64,000 nt of DNA from the NCBI GenBank assembly GCA_013115135.1, contig JABANP010000076.1:62001-126000 (forward strand), written 5' to 3'. Of the stretch, positions 11,699 through 23,088 are shown piece by piece. Both the position numbers and the translations under genes were made by a program. The stretch's first letter is position 1, and each line of letters opens with the position of its first letter. The DNA is from Perkinsus olseni. Taxonomy: Eukaryota > Perkinsozoa > Perkinsida > Perkinsidae. Below the pieces are notes generated by a model that saw nothing but the letters and a program-made list of their open reading frames with translations, made no database searches and was not told the origin of the DNA.

Positions 11699-12277
11699 AA
11701 TTCGTAGTTGTTAAAGTGGCGTCGCTCGAAGTGTAGGCGTTGTCATGACTGCCGTTGCCGGGTGGTGATGGCGGGGGGCCCTTCCACCATGATTTCTGTT
11801 AACACGTTTTTTCGCGACTGATCAGTATGATTACACGCGGGGATTGTTTTAACTTTTTGTTTCAAGTGTGAGTTGAAGTCCTTTTGCGTTCCAAGTGAGG
11901 AGCAGGCCATCCGACGGCCGCGTTCACGAATAAGAGACTCGATGATTTGAAGGTTTGTCCTTAGGCGGGAGAAGGAGTCCCCGCGGTTCCGATCGACGCG
12001 CCGAAGGTGTGGCTCTACTGCCCAGTTCTGTCCGACGTCGAGTTCACTCGTGTAGCGACTCGGGCCATCTTGTGTCCGCAGTTGTTTAATCGTTTCAATT
12101 CACTGATTGTTATAATATGTTTCGCAAGCCTTTAGGACATACACGAGAGACGAGGCTTGGAGGGAAGGATAAAAAGAAGGTGATACAACGCGGACAAGTG
12201 GGAGTGGGGACAAGTTTAGTCGGTTCGGGCGAGGGAGTGGTATCTAGGGTTGAAGAGTGTGTTTGACAAATAAGCAT
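11699..12277. other. Intergenic region before eIF2D
   Basis: No supported reading frame. Contains the 3' region of transporter D and the 5' flank of eIF2D; nothing recognised. Confidence 0.5.
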
Positions 12278-15263
12278 ATGATGATGGATATTTTCATACC
12301 GCGCACGCGAGCTACTATGCAAACTTCTCCCTGCCGTCGAACGGTTGTCTTTTCCCCTCAGCTCATCACAGAGGTCCATCGACAGTATCCTGAAGCGTCC
12401 ACGTCCCTCCTGTTGGGTTCGGGGCCGGTATCTGAGCTCCACTTAGAAACCAGGACCGTCGTCTATCTCGTGGACAACAGTGTCCCTGTCCTCTTCAAAC
12501 TTCACGGGTCCAGTTTCCTGTACCCAACAGTTTTCGGCCTCAATCGAACGGAGGGCTTATCGACCGTTAGATATATCGTAGGAGGGGCTACGTGTTGACA
12601 AGTACATGGAGTTCGGGCTTTTCAGGTATCGGAGCCGGTGGTGCGGTACTTAGCGCGAGGGGCGGATTTGATGCTTCCTGGAGTGGTACTACCGGGGGGT
12701 GCACTAGTTCTATCCATAAATGGTTCATCGTGGCTCTGGCCTGATCGCGTGTACTAGACAGGGTCCACGAGGTTCAATGCCTTAGTTATCTCAGAATAGA
12801 GTCGAGAGTGTAGCGCCCTTCGATGTGGGTGCGGTATGTGCTGTACGAGTTGACAATGCCGGTCCGTTTGTAGCTATTGGTAAGCCGATCTTCTCCTCAT
12901 CATCAGTTCGTGAAACTGCATATGGATGAGCTTCCAGGTGGAGCATTCGTGATGCTGTTGCAGGTCGTTCGTTATTGAGCAGCAGCCAGTTGGCCGTGGC
13001 TGAGAACGCCTCTACCGGAGTCGTCGGCAAGGCTGTTGAGGTGCTGCATGAATGGGTTCCGAGTAGCCCGGTCGAAAGTTCATGCTCGGAGCTTTGGGTC
13101 AGGTAGCGTTTCTATGACCCTCCCAATTTCAGATCCTCCACAGTATCGGCGACCAGATCTATCAGATGGGTCCTAAGGGTCAGTTGGTGCCGCCTTCACA
13201 GAACCAACAATCTGATGAGTCTCCTGTGGACGGTAGCACCTCCTCGAGTGAGGTGGTGCAAGGGAGTGCCAGCCCAGAGGTAGGTCCTGTGATGTCCTAG
13301 ATGTTTACGTGAGAATTCCCGCTCTGAGTCTTACCTGCCGGCTCACATGGGTTCCCCTTTATCAGAGTACTGAGGAAAGTGGCGCAGAGAAGACACAGGA
13401 GGCGGCGGCATCGGGTAGCGAGACGATGGTCCAAGCTCAATATGATGAGTTGGTCAGGTGAGTTTGTGGCTCGTATCTCAAATTTTAAGTGTGTCGCGGT
13501 TCGACCTTTTCTGTGGTTCACTAGGTCGACCTTTAGATACGCCGTGATTGAGGTGTTGGCTAATATCGACAAGTCCTCGCTACCAGTCCAGGCTGCTGTT
13601 CTCTACTCTGACGCGCAGAAGTCCTGCTCAGATTTGCGCAAGCGTCCTGACCTTCTCTCACGGTAGCATCGACGCCGATCATAGGCTAAACGGAAGGCAT
13701 GTTGCTTCAGGTTGGCAGAGCTCGGGCCCGAGGTTAAAAATGCAGAGAACATACGGGTTGATATCAAGAAGACGAGCTGGCGGAAGGTGGGGAAGTTGCT
13801 GAAGGAACTGGAGAAGGAGGGAATACTGAAGATGAAGGACAAGAGAGGTGGGCTGGTGGCGGAGGGACTGGGTGGACTACCCATCACTGCTGCGGGCGAC
13901 GTGTGTACATAAGTATCGCAGAAGAAAAGAGTTATATCAGTGCTTCACAGTGCGCATAGGTCACGTCAGATGTGAGGACACAGAGATGTCCTGTCCACCG
14001 TCAAACCCTCTCAATCAGCAATTGTGGATCTAGAGCCTTCGATATGATGTCGAGCAGGTGATGTGATCATAACAAGCATCAGTCAAGGAAAGGAGGAACT
14101 CCAAGCCCACGCTATCACTGCTAAGGCGACCAAGTCGGCCCCTCGAGTGAAGCACGCTGCTGCTGCTGCTGCCTCTGTGGAAGGTAGCAGTTCTTGTATC
14201 GTTTGAGGCCTGCACTACTCGCACTACTTCAGGCTTGAAGTCCAGTATCGATTCCGAGCTGCGAGTAAGAGTTGTGGGCATGTACAAGCCTCATCAAGTG
14301 TGGAAGCCAGTGCTCGAGGTAAGCTGCTTCCCAAGGGCTTGTCAGGCAGGGCAGAGTTCAGGCTTCCTTGGGGTCGGTACTTGGCAAGCACGACTTCCTC
14401 AGCGCGAAGGAATGCAGGGGTCTCTTCCAGAAGTAAGTCATCTCTAGAGGCGTCTTGAGGGCAGCAGAAATGCCTTCTTCCATCTCGGATAGCTCCGATA
14501 GTAGCGTATCCTAGGTACATCAAGGGTCTTGAAGAATCTCGTCCGGAGGAGACACCCAGTGCTACCTCTCAGAACCGGTCGGACGTTTGCGTGGATGCCC
14601 GGCTCGCCAGCGCCCTCAGCAAAGGAGGCAAGAAGTAAACAGCAGACCAGACTTGGGCTTACCTTCAGTTGGACCCGTCTTTCAGAGTTCAGCCCGGCGC
14701 ATCTGTCTCTAAGGCGGAGATAGGCAAGGCGTTCGAGAGCAAAGGCCTCGAGCTCTACACTGCGATCGTACCACCTGGAAGTGAGTGCCGGTATCGCTCA
14801 GTGGGGGAAGCGACGGCTCTCTTAGGTGGTGATGCTCCTCCGGCTGACTTGACCGAACTGTTGAAATACGGGCCCGCCCCTATGATCACCATCAGAGTCA
14901 CCGATAAGGTCTCAGGAAACAAGGTTGGTCTTTCAAGGCTTAGGGTGCATTGACGCGTTTTGGTTTAGACGCAAACGCTCATAGGGGGAGTCGAGAAGTA
15001 CCACTTGAAGTTGTCGGACTTCGCCAAGGCGTTGGCTAAGCATAACGCCTCGAGTTCTACGGTACGGGATGACCCTGTGTTGGGGCCCAACACAGTTATG
15101 GTAAGCACGCGCAAGAGGTGTGCGAGAATAGGGAAGGTGTTGTGGTCAGGTCCAGGGTAATGTAGCACAGTCTGTGATGCATTTCTTGGTAGAAGCTGTT
15201 GGCGTCCCTCGAGACCGAGTGGAGATCGTTGATCGGACACGCCCGGGCCGCAGGAGACGATGA
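12278..15263 (+). CDS. EIF2D: Translation initiation/recycling factor eIF2D (ligatin)
   Basis: Many-exon gene recognised by colinear match to eIF2D. Exon 1 (start MMMDIF; in-frame upstream ATG at 12257): TEVHRQYPEAS and FLYPTVFGL, the N-terminal DUF1947-like/PUA region. Exon 2 (after TTTTCAG, about 12628): RYLARGADLMLPGVV. Exon 3: VGAVCAVRVDNAGPFVAIG. Exon 4 (from 12966): VVGKAVEVLHEWVPSS. A winged-helix/SWIB middle follows (RVDIKKTSWRKVGKLLKELE at about 13757, then VVGMYKPHQVWKPVLE at 14272). The C-terminal SUI1 domain is TLIGGVEKYHLKLSDFAKAL then VMHFLVEAVGVPRDRVEIV and the stop at 15261-15263. eIF2D acts on the 40S subunit in GTP-independent initiator tRNA delivery and in post-termination recycling. 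Middle exons near 13900-14240 are poorly resolved. Confidence 0.85.
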
Positions 15264-15480
15264 GATGCTTTCAATTGTTTCTGATGTCGATGATGCTCAG
15301 CGTTCCCTCCACGTGCTCTCTTCTTTCGGAGTTCATGACTGCGTCGGGCCACCCTCTGGTAGATGATACACTGTGCATCCTGTGCTCTGCTGCAGCTACC
15401 ACGAATGGCCGCGGCTGAGCACAGGAAAGGGTTTCGCGGATAGTATTTCCTTAGATTTTACTGCCTGCCTGTTCATCGAC

Positions 15481-17989
15481 ATGCCCGAAGACTCCTCTGA
15501 TTCCTCGACGATGTCATCAACAGAGACATCCTCCACCACCGTCGGTTCAGTGCGGCCCATCACCTCCTACCGCCATAAGTTGGTTCGCGACCTTCACTGG
15601 ATCTGCAGCTCTCACCACTTGCTTTCTGAAGGCTCCAAGCAAACCACGAACGTTCCCACATGGGGGGCCTCGCAGCTGGACTTCGTGATTCGGCGGTCAC
15701 AGGATTGGTTCACAGCTCTGGACGAGCACCCCGAGGAGCTGCGAGAGTACATACAGGACTCGAAGACGGCCCATCGACTCGGCCACTACTTCACTTGCCT
15801 GCTGCAGTTCCTATTGGAGCACAACCCCGCCATCAACGCCAAGAACGTTTGGTGTCGCCAGGGCATCCTGAGCGACGAGAATCACGGCGAGCTGACCAGT
15901 CTCAAGTTTTTGGTGGTGCGGAATAGGACCGAGTTTGAGGATGACAACATCCCGGAGCGGTTCCATCTGGAGGCGTCCATCCACTTCAGTGTCACCATGT
16001 CACCTAAGGAGACTGACATTCTTGCTACTCGTTTTAGCGGCCCTTTTCTTTACGAAAGTCTCGCATGGCGGATCGTCGAGACCCGTCGAAAGCTTTCGGT
16101 TGCTGAGCATCCTACTGTCAAGCAGTGGCTTGCGGAGAAGTGCGGCGGCGATGTTGAGCACATGTGGCTGCTTCGGGGGTGCGTGTTTTACTCATGGGAC
16201 GTTTTCAAAGACCTTCCGCAGTGCAAGTCCAAGCTCAAGTACGAGCTGCTAGGTCAGGAGCACCCTAAGGGTTGGTGGGTCCAGCAGGACTCCGAAGAAG
16301 TCCTTGGAGACATCCTGGATTACTACGGCGCCGGTGCGAGGTTCGCTATGATCACTCATAAACGCTACTGGATGTCTCCTAGCGTTGGCTCCGACGATGG
16401 CACGGAGCTCATGGGTGATGAGACTATCGGGATTGAGCCGGTCCCGCTAGTCGGTCTTGGAAGGAATAGTGAAGTCCATCCACGAGTTCACCGAGGCCAG
16501 CTCAAAGCGCCCTGTGATGGTTGCGGTGTGCGTGCCCGACGAGGACGATGGCGGAAGATACGTCGAAGCGAGCCGCGGGTTCATCCTGCCCAATAAATGG
16601 GTGGTCGAGAGAGATGTCTCATCTGAGTCTGAGGACTGTCACGTGGAGACGAGAAGCTGCGCAGCGTTCCAGGAATCGCTGTATGAGATTCTGCGGAAGA
16701 GTGGTAGGGTGGACTCCATGTTCGAGGCCGTGAAGGGAATCGACCTGCAGGATGTTCGCATGTGCGATCAGCCGAAAGCTCCACCGAAGCTAGAGAAGCC
16801 CGGTGAGCCGCTGATTAACTTGAACGACCTCAAGGATATCCAGCAATGGATCGATTCGATCAGCGACTGGCGTTCCGCCTGCATCGCTCGACACCCTCCC
16901 AAGAAATCTGGCCGGGGCCTCGGCAGAGCCCAGTCGCAAAGATTGCGTACTGCGATAACGTACGAACTCAACGAACTGATGCGCGAAGAGGGCTCGCAGG
17001 CTGTTAGCGACTTAGTGCTGCATTTGTGCTTGGAGGACAGCAGCTTAGGTCAGGAAGAGGTCCACGCCATCTTGGAAGCGGTTGAGGGACTGAGGAAATA
17101 TGGCTGGCGGTGCACTATGGGAAGAAGTCTGGTGCTCACCGTCAACAAGTGCTTGGATGACGACTCCGTCTCACCGATGGTCATTCAGAAGCTTTGTAGG
17201 TGTTTTGATGTCGAGCCGAGCAAGGCTTCGGTGGAGGGGGCGGTGGAGCGGTATGTCGCTCGTGGCGGCGAGGATACTGCTTTCATCGCTGGGCTGAGGC
17301 TTCTGTGCCAGCAGTGCGAGAGCGACGCCAACCTCAGAGCTGCCGAAAAAAGGCCAGATCAAGCTCAGTTGTGGAAGCCTGTGAAGGGAAGCAGCTCACG
17401 TACTTCGCGTCACGCTAGGGGGCCGGACCACTTGAAGCCGATCGTTCGTGGAGACATGCCCCTGGTTACGCTGTCGGCCGAGGTTCCCGTCAAATGGGTG
17501 TCCTCTGAGACCGAGCTCTCAGGTTGCGTGGAGGACATCGCGCAGTACCGCACCATCGGCATTGACGTCGAGTGGAGTTCAGGCCCGGGAGCAGCCCTTT
17601 TCCAAGTGGCGACTCCTCGCACAGTCTATCTCATCGACATGTTGAAACCCGAGATCAGGCAGTCGTCGAGTCTCTTCTCGGCGCTGATTGACGTCCCTCG
17701 GGTGCTAGGCTTCAGCATCTCTGCCGACGTAGAGAGGATACCGCAGTTGAAGAAGTGCCAAGTGATCGACGTTCAGACGGACAAACGAGGGAGTCTTCAG
17801 CGGCATGTTGTTGGTCAGCTGGGGGCGTACCTCGACAAGACCGAGCAGTGCAGCGAGTGGGCTGATAGGCCTCTATCGGAGAGTCAGAAGAAATACGCTG
17901 CATTGGACGCGTATACTCTCCTCGCCCTGGACGCTCATGTGCGGGGCGTTGCTGATGACGGGGTCCTCGGGCCACATCTCTTCGATTGA
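15481..17989 (+). CDS. DUF1853 domain fused to a MUT-7/EXD3-like 3'-5' exonuclease
   Basis: N-terminal part matches DUF1853 in order: YRHKLVRDLHWICSSHHLL, then LGHYFTCLLQFLL, GELTSLKFLVV, FHLEASIHFSV, WLLRGCVFYSW, HPKGWWVQ and RFAMITHKRYWMSP. It continues in another frame with KRPVMVAVCVPDED and EASRGFILPNKWV, the usual DUF1853 end. An intron at 16384-16450 (67 nt, AGC|GTTGGC to CCGCTAG|T) restores the frame exactly; a +1 shift at CTTG (16456-16459) would too. The C-terminus is a DEDDy exonuclease: IGIDVEWSS (D, E), the D of SISADVERI, DKTEQCSEWADRPLS, then YAALDAYTLLALD (Y, D), all catalytic residues kept. Similar proteins trim RNA 3' ends. The DUF1853 E-x-K position reads E-A-S, so its nuclease centre may be lost. 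An alternative ATG lies at 15373. Confidence 0.8.
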
Positions 17990-18935
17990 GTACACTGGAT
18001 GTATGTATTTGCTTATGGTATCGTACTGTTTCTTTGAAGCCGTTGTTGTCTGATTGGCCTTCGTTAATATGAGGATAACTGAGATACGTTTCTATGTGCT
18101 GCGATGAAGAGAGGGGCCTGAACGCGCGGCCGATCTTCCCCGACACGCCGCCCCTCGAACTCACGAGCAAGAGCGGACATTCAGTTCCCTCCGGTGTGCG
18201 GAGATGGAGAACAACTTCGCCTGCATACAGATGGGATCAATACCAATCATTCGCCGATGAAGCATACTTGCTTGGGTGATTCTCTGTCGTCGGTGTAATC
18301 TGCTGTGCTGTACGCCGGGGTACCCTCGCTCGTCGCCATACATCACCGTAGATCGTATAGGATTCGCGTTGAATAGAGGACCTCAATCACTGAGTTAGAC
18401 TCCTGAGGAGTCACTACTTGTTTTCGTCCTGCTGCGAAATTGGCGACGCATCGCGAGTGCCGAACTCGTATCAGGTAGCGATCGAACAACAAGTGCTATA
18501 CCCAACCCCACCGATCAACGAGAGGGCAGTGGGTGTCCCCGGTTCCTGGTAGGACAGCTTCAGTTTCTTGATCGACAACCCACCGCCCGAGTATAAGAAG
18601 GACAGGCTCGATAGTTGAGAAATTCTCCTACTAGTACGCGCTCGAGGGCTTGGCCAGCGGTTATTGAGAGGTGGAGGGAAGAAGAGGAACGTCTCCTGAG
18701 TGATCATCTATCACCAGACTCAACAGAGCGCTGATGTGGATGTTGTTTCACGTCCCCTCAGTATTCATCCCATACATTCGTGTGCTCCTCTGTGTGTTGA
18801 TCACCACTCGCGTCGCGGGTAGGATTATGGCACTACGGTATGCGCGTTTACTCAGCGTATACCGCTCCACACTGCTCAAGTTCGACTCGGTATGTCGCGA
18901 GCAACTGCTCATGATTATCGCTTTTGTTGTTTCAG
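17990..18935. other. Intergenic region with a duplicated exon fragment
   Basis: No supported gene, apart from a short fragment at 18461-18570 related to the gene at 21.7 kb (listed separately). The plus frame 18734-18946 (MWMLFHVPSVFIPY) is hydrophobic but unsupported. Confidence 0.45.
18461..18570 (+). repeat. Dispersed copy of the exon-intron segment at 21716-21800
   Basis: Shares the run GCCGAACTCGT, then TCAGGTAGC, CTATACCCA, CCCCACCGAT and AACGAGAGG in order with 21716-21800, followed by a divergent copy of GTTCCCGTTCCTGG. One or both are remnants of a duplicated exon. The frame here soon reaches a stop, so it looks like a pseudogene fragment of the 21.7-kb gene. Confidence 0.65.
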
Positions 18936-19262
18936 GTCGGCATTAAGGTCTTCCAGAGTGAGAGAGAGATGGCCGCTGATAACAAGCTCCTTGGTCAGTT
19001 CGATCTTGTTGGTATCCCTCCTGGTCCCCGTGGTGTAAGTTTCCGCCCAGCGTGCAGCAGCACTCTCACCGAAACTTGCAGGCCCCTCAAATCGAAGTCA
19101 CTTTCGATATTGGTGCTGAGGTATCGTCAATGTGTCCGCTATGGACAAGTCTACCGGCAAGAAGCAGAACATCACCATTCAGTCCTCCGGTGGTCTTTCT
19201 GATGCCGATATTGACAAGATGGTAGGCGTTGTGTAAACTGACGTTCCGAGCTTCTTGAGGTT
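18936..19262 (+). pseudogene. Fragment of mitochondrial HSP70 gene (exons 9-10)
   Basis: Base-for-base similar to 29446-29790 of the intact mtHSP70 gene, from the 3' end of intron 8 (TTTCAGGTCGGCAT) through exon 9 ([19 protein letters not shown]), intron 9, exon 10 and the start of intron 10. In exon 10 one base is missing after TTTCGATATTG, shifting the frame, and no upstream or downstream HSP70 exons follow. It cannot make a chaperone. It marks the left edge of a block duplication that also includes the next two genes. Confidence 0.9.
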
Positions 19263-19444
19263 TTTCTTGCACGTGTTTGGCGCTCGCTCGGAGTAGATAC
19301 CTGAAGCCATTCAGTTACACTTTCCATCAATAGTGCGGTCTCTAGCAATTCGCTCGCCTCGAAAGAACTATGAGGGACCAAGATATCGACCTGCGTTTTC
19401 GCGTGTTAAGGAATTTCCGTCTCAAAGTTCCCCTCTAATCGGCT

Positions 19445-19963
19445 ATGGTTATCCCTCACGCTGCCCTCATTTTATCAGTTCTGGCCGTTGAACGAGCGGT
19501 CGGGCTTCATAGGACTGCCAGCCAATCGGAGGTGCACATGATGTCACCTTACTTCGTTTAACAGATTGGTGGGTTTCAAACCCAGGGTGTGTTTCCTCGT
19601 AGGTCCAAATGCTACGCGAAGAAGTGAGAGAACTTTCCGACCGATTGACCGGAGATATTTACCAGATTGGCAGACGAGTGAATGAACTCGGTAATGTCGT
19701 TAATGGGATATTGGAGGCCCGTGAGGTGGAGAAGGTAAGTCGTCGCATGGCAAAGGTGGACCTAACTTCAATGAGTCGCTCCTTTGTAGCTTGGGGGGAA
19801 GGTAAAGGCAGGACAGGGTTCATGCGAATACGTCGACGATGGGAGGAAACATATGGATGTTTACTTCGGTCCTGCTGGAAGTCCATATCCGATTCGCCGA
19901 ATTGAACACAATGTGGACGGCTACAAGAAAGCTGAGTACGGCTGTCGCTCGGTGCTTAAATGA
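19445..19963 (+). CDS. Secreted coiled-coil protein, copy 1
   Basis: Three exons: 19445-19531 (MVIPHAALILSVLAVERAV, signal peptide, then LHRTASQSE), 19603-19734 (heptad-like LREEVRELSDRLTGDIYQIG then RVNELGNVVNGILEAREVEK) and 19790-19963 (LGGKVKAGQGSCEYVDDG then MDVYFGPAGSPYPIRR, stop). Introns of 71 and 55 nt. The gene at 31140-31611 has the same exon phases and motifs (QSE|VQ..LRE, NEL, LGG..AGQG.C.Y.DD, YF). Unknown family. The product is probably exported, with a short coiled coil followed by a small domain with two cysteines. Confidence 0.7.
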
Positions 19964-20212
19964 CTGCTGGAACCGCATAAGATTTGTATTACCGTCGAAG
20001 CTGCGTAAAACTTGAGAGAGAATCATGCGAGGTTCTCTTGGCAGCTCGTGTTGGCTCTGTTGAGAACTCACGAAAGTTGGAGTACCCTCAGTTGCTGAGC
20101 TATGGAACGAGTCGATTTGCCCTTTCTACGACTTGTCGACGGCCTATCGATCTTCCAATTCAGGATTACTGGCAATGTCCCCGCCCTTCATATCCGCTCC
20201 ACGAAAAATAGC

Positions 20213-20512
20213 ATGGATATCACGATTACCCAGGAGTTCGAGAAAGCCTTGAAACATTTCGCCCCCATCGTTCCCTTCGCTCACTTCACTGATGAAGTTC
20301 TTTCGAAGCTGCGTGCTTACTTGCCAATCACCGAGAACGACCACCTCAAGTGCAGGAAAATCTTGGTCCTTTTGGCCGACAACCCACCAGCTAGGTACGA
20401 GGGTTTAGGAGCTCAATGGTTCAGAAAGTTTCACGAGGATTCGACCGCGGATGCTTGGGATGTGGTCAATTCTTGGTCATATGGAGTCAAAAGGAATCCG
20501 AGATCTAACTGA
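20213..20512 (+). CDS. Small conserved protein (MDITIT family), copy 1
   Basis: Single-exon frame MDITITQEFEKALKHFAPIV, then PFAHFTDEVLSKLRAYLPIT, CRKILVLLADNPP and AWDVVNSWSYGVKRN, 99 residues. The paralogue at 31939-32229 shares about half of all residues over the full length, which shows selection on the frame. No signal peptide or TM segment, mixed helical character; I do not recognise the fold. It lies 250 bp after the secreted coiled-coil gene in both copies of the duplicated block. The open frame extends upstream to 20102, but the paralogue supports the start at 20213. Confidence 0.65.
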   Translation: MDITITQEFEKALKHFAPIVPFAHFTDEVLSKLRAYLPITENDHLKCRKILVLLADNPPARYEGLGAQWFRKFHEDSTADAWDVVNSWSYGVKRNPRSN

Positions 20513-21445
20513 AAGCGTCCCAACGCGATCCGAGTGATGAGCTGTTTCATCAGATCAAGCATGTAATTGGTAATTTCATGTCTATCGCACTTCTCTTGAT
20601 TGTACTTATTCATCTTCTGCATGCATGTGTTGTCCTGTGTGATGGTCATCTCTTGCGTTGCTAGTCGGCTGATGGCTCGATTCGTCAGCGCGCACCGCTC
20701 CGCACCACATAAGGTTGGCTCGACTATGTCGTGAGTCTCGCGTGCCCAGACTGGGCTCACAGATCTCTCGCACCGAAGATATCAAATGAAGGCTTGACAC
20801 GGTTATGCGGTGAAAACTTCTGTCCATCTGAGACCGTCGTACTGAGTGGTATACTCCATGTCGCCACGCAAGAAGGTTTGCGATCTTCCACGGCTTTGTC
20901 GGATATAAAGTCAAAAACAACCGCAACTTACCGCCCAAGCTGCAGACTCTGCAGGTTGTTGTCTGTCTGGTGTAGTCTAATTGGCATCATCGACCATTAT
21001 GATCACTATAGTCCTCACTTTGCCTCTTACTAGCATAGTGATACTACAACGTAGACAGGGTGAAGGGAACTTCCGGTGTAAGTCTCTGCCTCCACCCTGT
21101 CTATTGCACTCACTGCGGCGGAAATTTCACCGCCGCATGATAGTCTCTTAGTTTCAGATGCGTGAAATGCGGGTGAGAATTCGTAGCCCTCACAGCGGCG
21201 ACGTCTGGATCTTCGGGAAAGCTTCCATTATAAACCGCAATTGTTCTCGAGTAATCAGTACGCATTAACGGTGCTGAATCATCCCGACAGGAAGATACTG
21301 CCCGGGAGGCCGCTTACAAATAATGGCGAGCATCTGCTGCTCAACACCGACGACGGAATAAGTCGACCGTCTTCGTCGTGAACGAGCTAGTCTGACTGAC
21401 CTAAGCTCTCCCGCAGTTGGTGAGGGTACCCCAGGTTCATCTTTT
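20513..21445. other. Intergenic region
   Basis: Short frames only, none supported by splice sites or homology. Nothing recognised. Confidence 0.45.
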
Positions 21446-21739
21446 TTGTTTTCCAGCTCAGTGGCAGCAGCCTCCCTGTCATGCCATCTTTGCTGGGTTC
21501 GACTCACGACCGTTGCGGCGAAAGTAGCTTCTCTATGTACTTCTCCGGTCAAGCGGCTACCCACTGCTAAATTCAATAGCATCTCGGCGCATGCTAGTGT
21601 CTCTCTGAGTGAGCATGTGGGTCAATTTGAGTCAGTACGAATGAGGGTAAATCTTCTGCGCTTCGATGACGCCTTGTTACAGAGCCCCATCGAGTACCAG
21701 CGTGACGTCGGCGGTGCCGAACTCGTGTCAGGTAGCTGC

Positions 21740-22465
21740 TATACCCACCCCACCGATAAACGAGAGGACAGTGGAGGTTCCCGTTCCTGGAAGCACACTG
21801 TCGCTGTCTGAAGCTGAACTGATCCAGTTCGTCAAACGCTTCCGTATGCTAAGTGGGAACAAGAACGGAACAGTTTACTTGGTTTGCAAGGGAGGTGAAG
21901 CGCCATCCATGACAGAAGACGGCTCTTGGGCGGCTGACTAAGTGTCTCTGTTTGAACTCTTACTCGCCTCCCCCATCTCCAAGAACAGGGTCCCATTGGC
22001 ATCAGCTTCAATGCTGTGTTCGATAAGGCTACATGGTCACGCGTATTGGATGGCGTCGAGGATGCTAGAAGATATGCCAGCCTAGACTGGACCCGCAACT
22101 ACACCTTCAATGTTGATGCCGGACTGGATCACACTTCTACTGATATGGAGGCAGTCGACAAGTTTATGAGCAGAGCTGATCATGTGTCTGTCACCACCTT
22201 CCGCAGCGATCGGACTGGCATGCTTGAGATGGATAGGATGTTCCTCACGAGCACTTGTCCTCATTGCAATGACGATCTTTTCGGAAGTTATAAGGCTTCC
22301 GCATGGTACGACCTTCAGCGACTGCTTCGTCGCGGCCGAGTTATTAGTGACGTGAGAGAATATCCGAATATCGCTACGGATCGCAGCGACGCGAAGCGGG
22401 TTATTGTGAGGCCCGATATGTGCGCCAGTCCCGCCCGCGCTCTCTCGATCGCTCGTCCTCTATGA
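21740..22465 (+). CDS. Unrecognised two-exon (or longer) protein
   Basis: A first visible exon encodes TPPINERTVEVPVPGSTLSL then SEAELIQFVKRFRMLSGNKN and TVYLVCKG, ending at a GTGAAG donor near 21894. After AAGAACAG the second exon begins GPIGISFNAVFDKATWSRVL and continues GVEDARRYASLDWTRNYTF, a CPHCND pair of cysteines, YDLQRLLRRGRVISDV, and a stop at 22463-22465. Upstream exon(s) and the true start are unresolved; a piece just 5' (21716-21760) is duplicated at 18461. The cysteine pair CPHC could bind a metal, but no family is recognised. Confidence 0.45.
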
Positions 22466-23088
22466 TCGAGCTCCTATCGTATCCTCCCAGAGCGTTGTTG
22501 CCTTGAAGGCTTCAAGGTACCAGTCCTGCCACAATGCCCCTCGACAGAATAATTGCTAACAGAAAATAATCTGTAGCAGGGCTGATATATTCGATATAGT
22601 AGCCGAGTGTTTCTGGTTGTGCATTATATTATACACAACTTGATATTAGTCTCTACTTAACCTGAGGCTTTTGTGTTCTGAAAGAACTGGGATCTCATTG
22701 CCATGAGCAAACAATCCAGCGCCCAGCTGTTCAAACGAAGAGTGAAGTCCGCCGTTGCTCATATCAAATACTGGCGGACTCAACTTTGTCACCATTCCCC
22801 CTCCTAGAATTGAAACTTGCGAATGTGCTCTGTCGCGGTCTTAAGATGTGGCCCAGATATGGTTCCTAATACATAACGTGTCCGGTATCATGTGTCAAGT
22901 TCACATTGCCAACCGACGACAGTCAGCGCAACGACGTCTGAAGTTCTTTTCTCAGCCCTGCGGATGACATGCAGACGGGAGGGCAACTTCGTTTGCAAAA
23001 CATCTCTGCAGATCTTCTTTTCCCAATCAACTGAAGACACAACAACCGATGGCTGAGAAACGCTGCAAAGGATAAACACGCATGCCAC
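22466..23088. other. Intergenic region
   Basis: AT-richer than its neighbours around 22560-22660. Minus frames near 22888-23123 overlap the end of the downstream gene's 3' flank and have no support. Nothing recognised. Confidence 0.45.

Noticed and set aside
16457..17989. Exonuclease as a separate gene with its own start at 16457
   Set aside because: The first 50 residues of that frame complete the DUF1853 domain, so the two frames are one gene.
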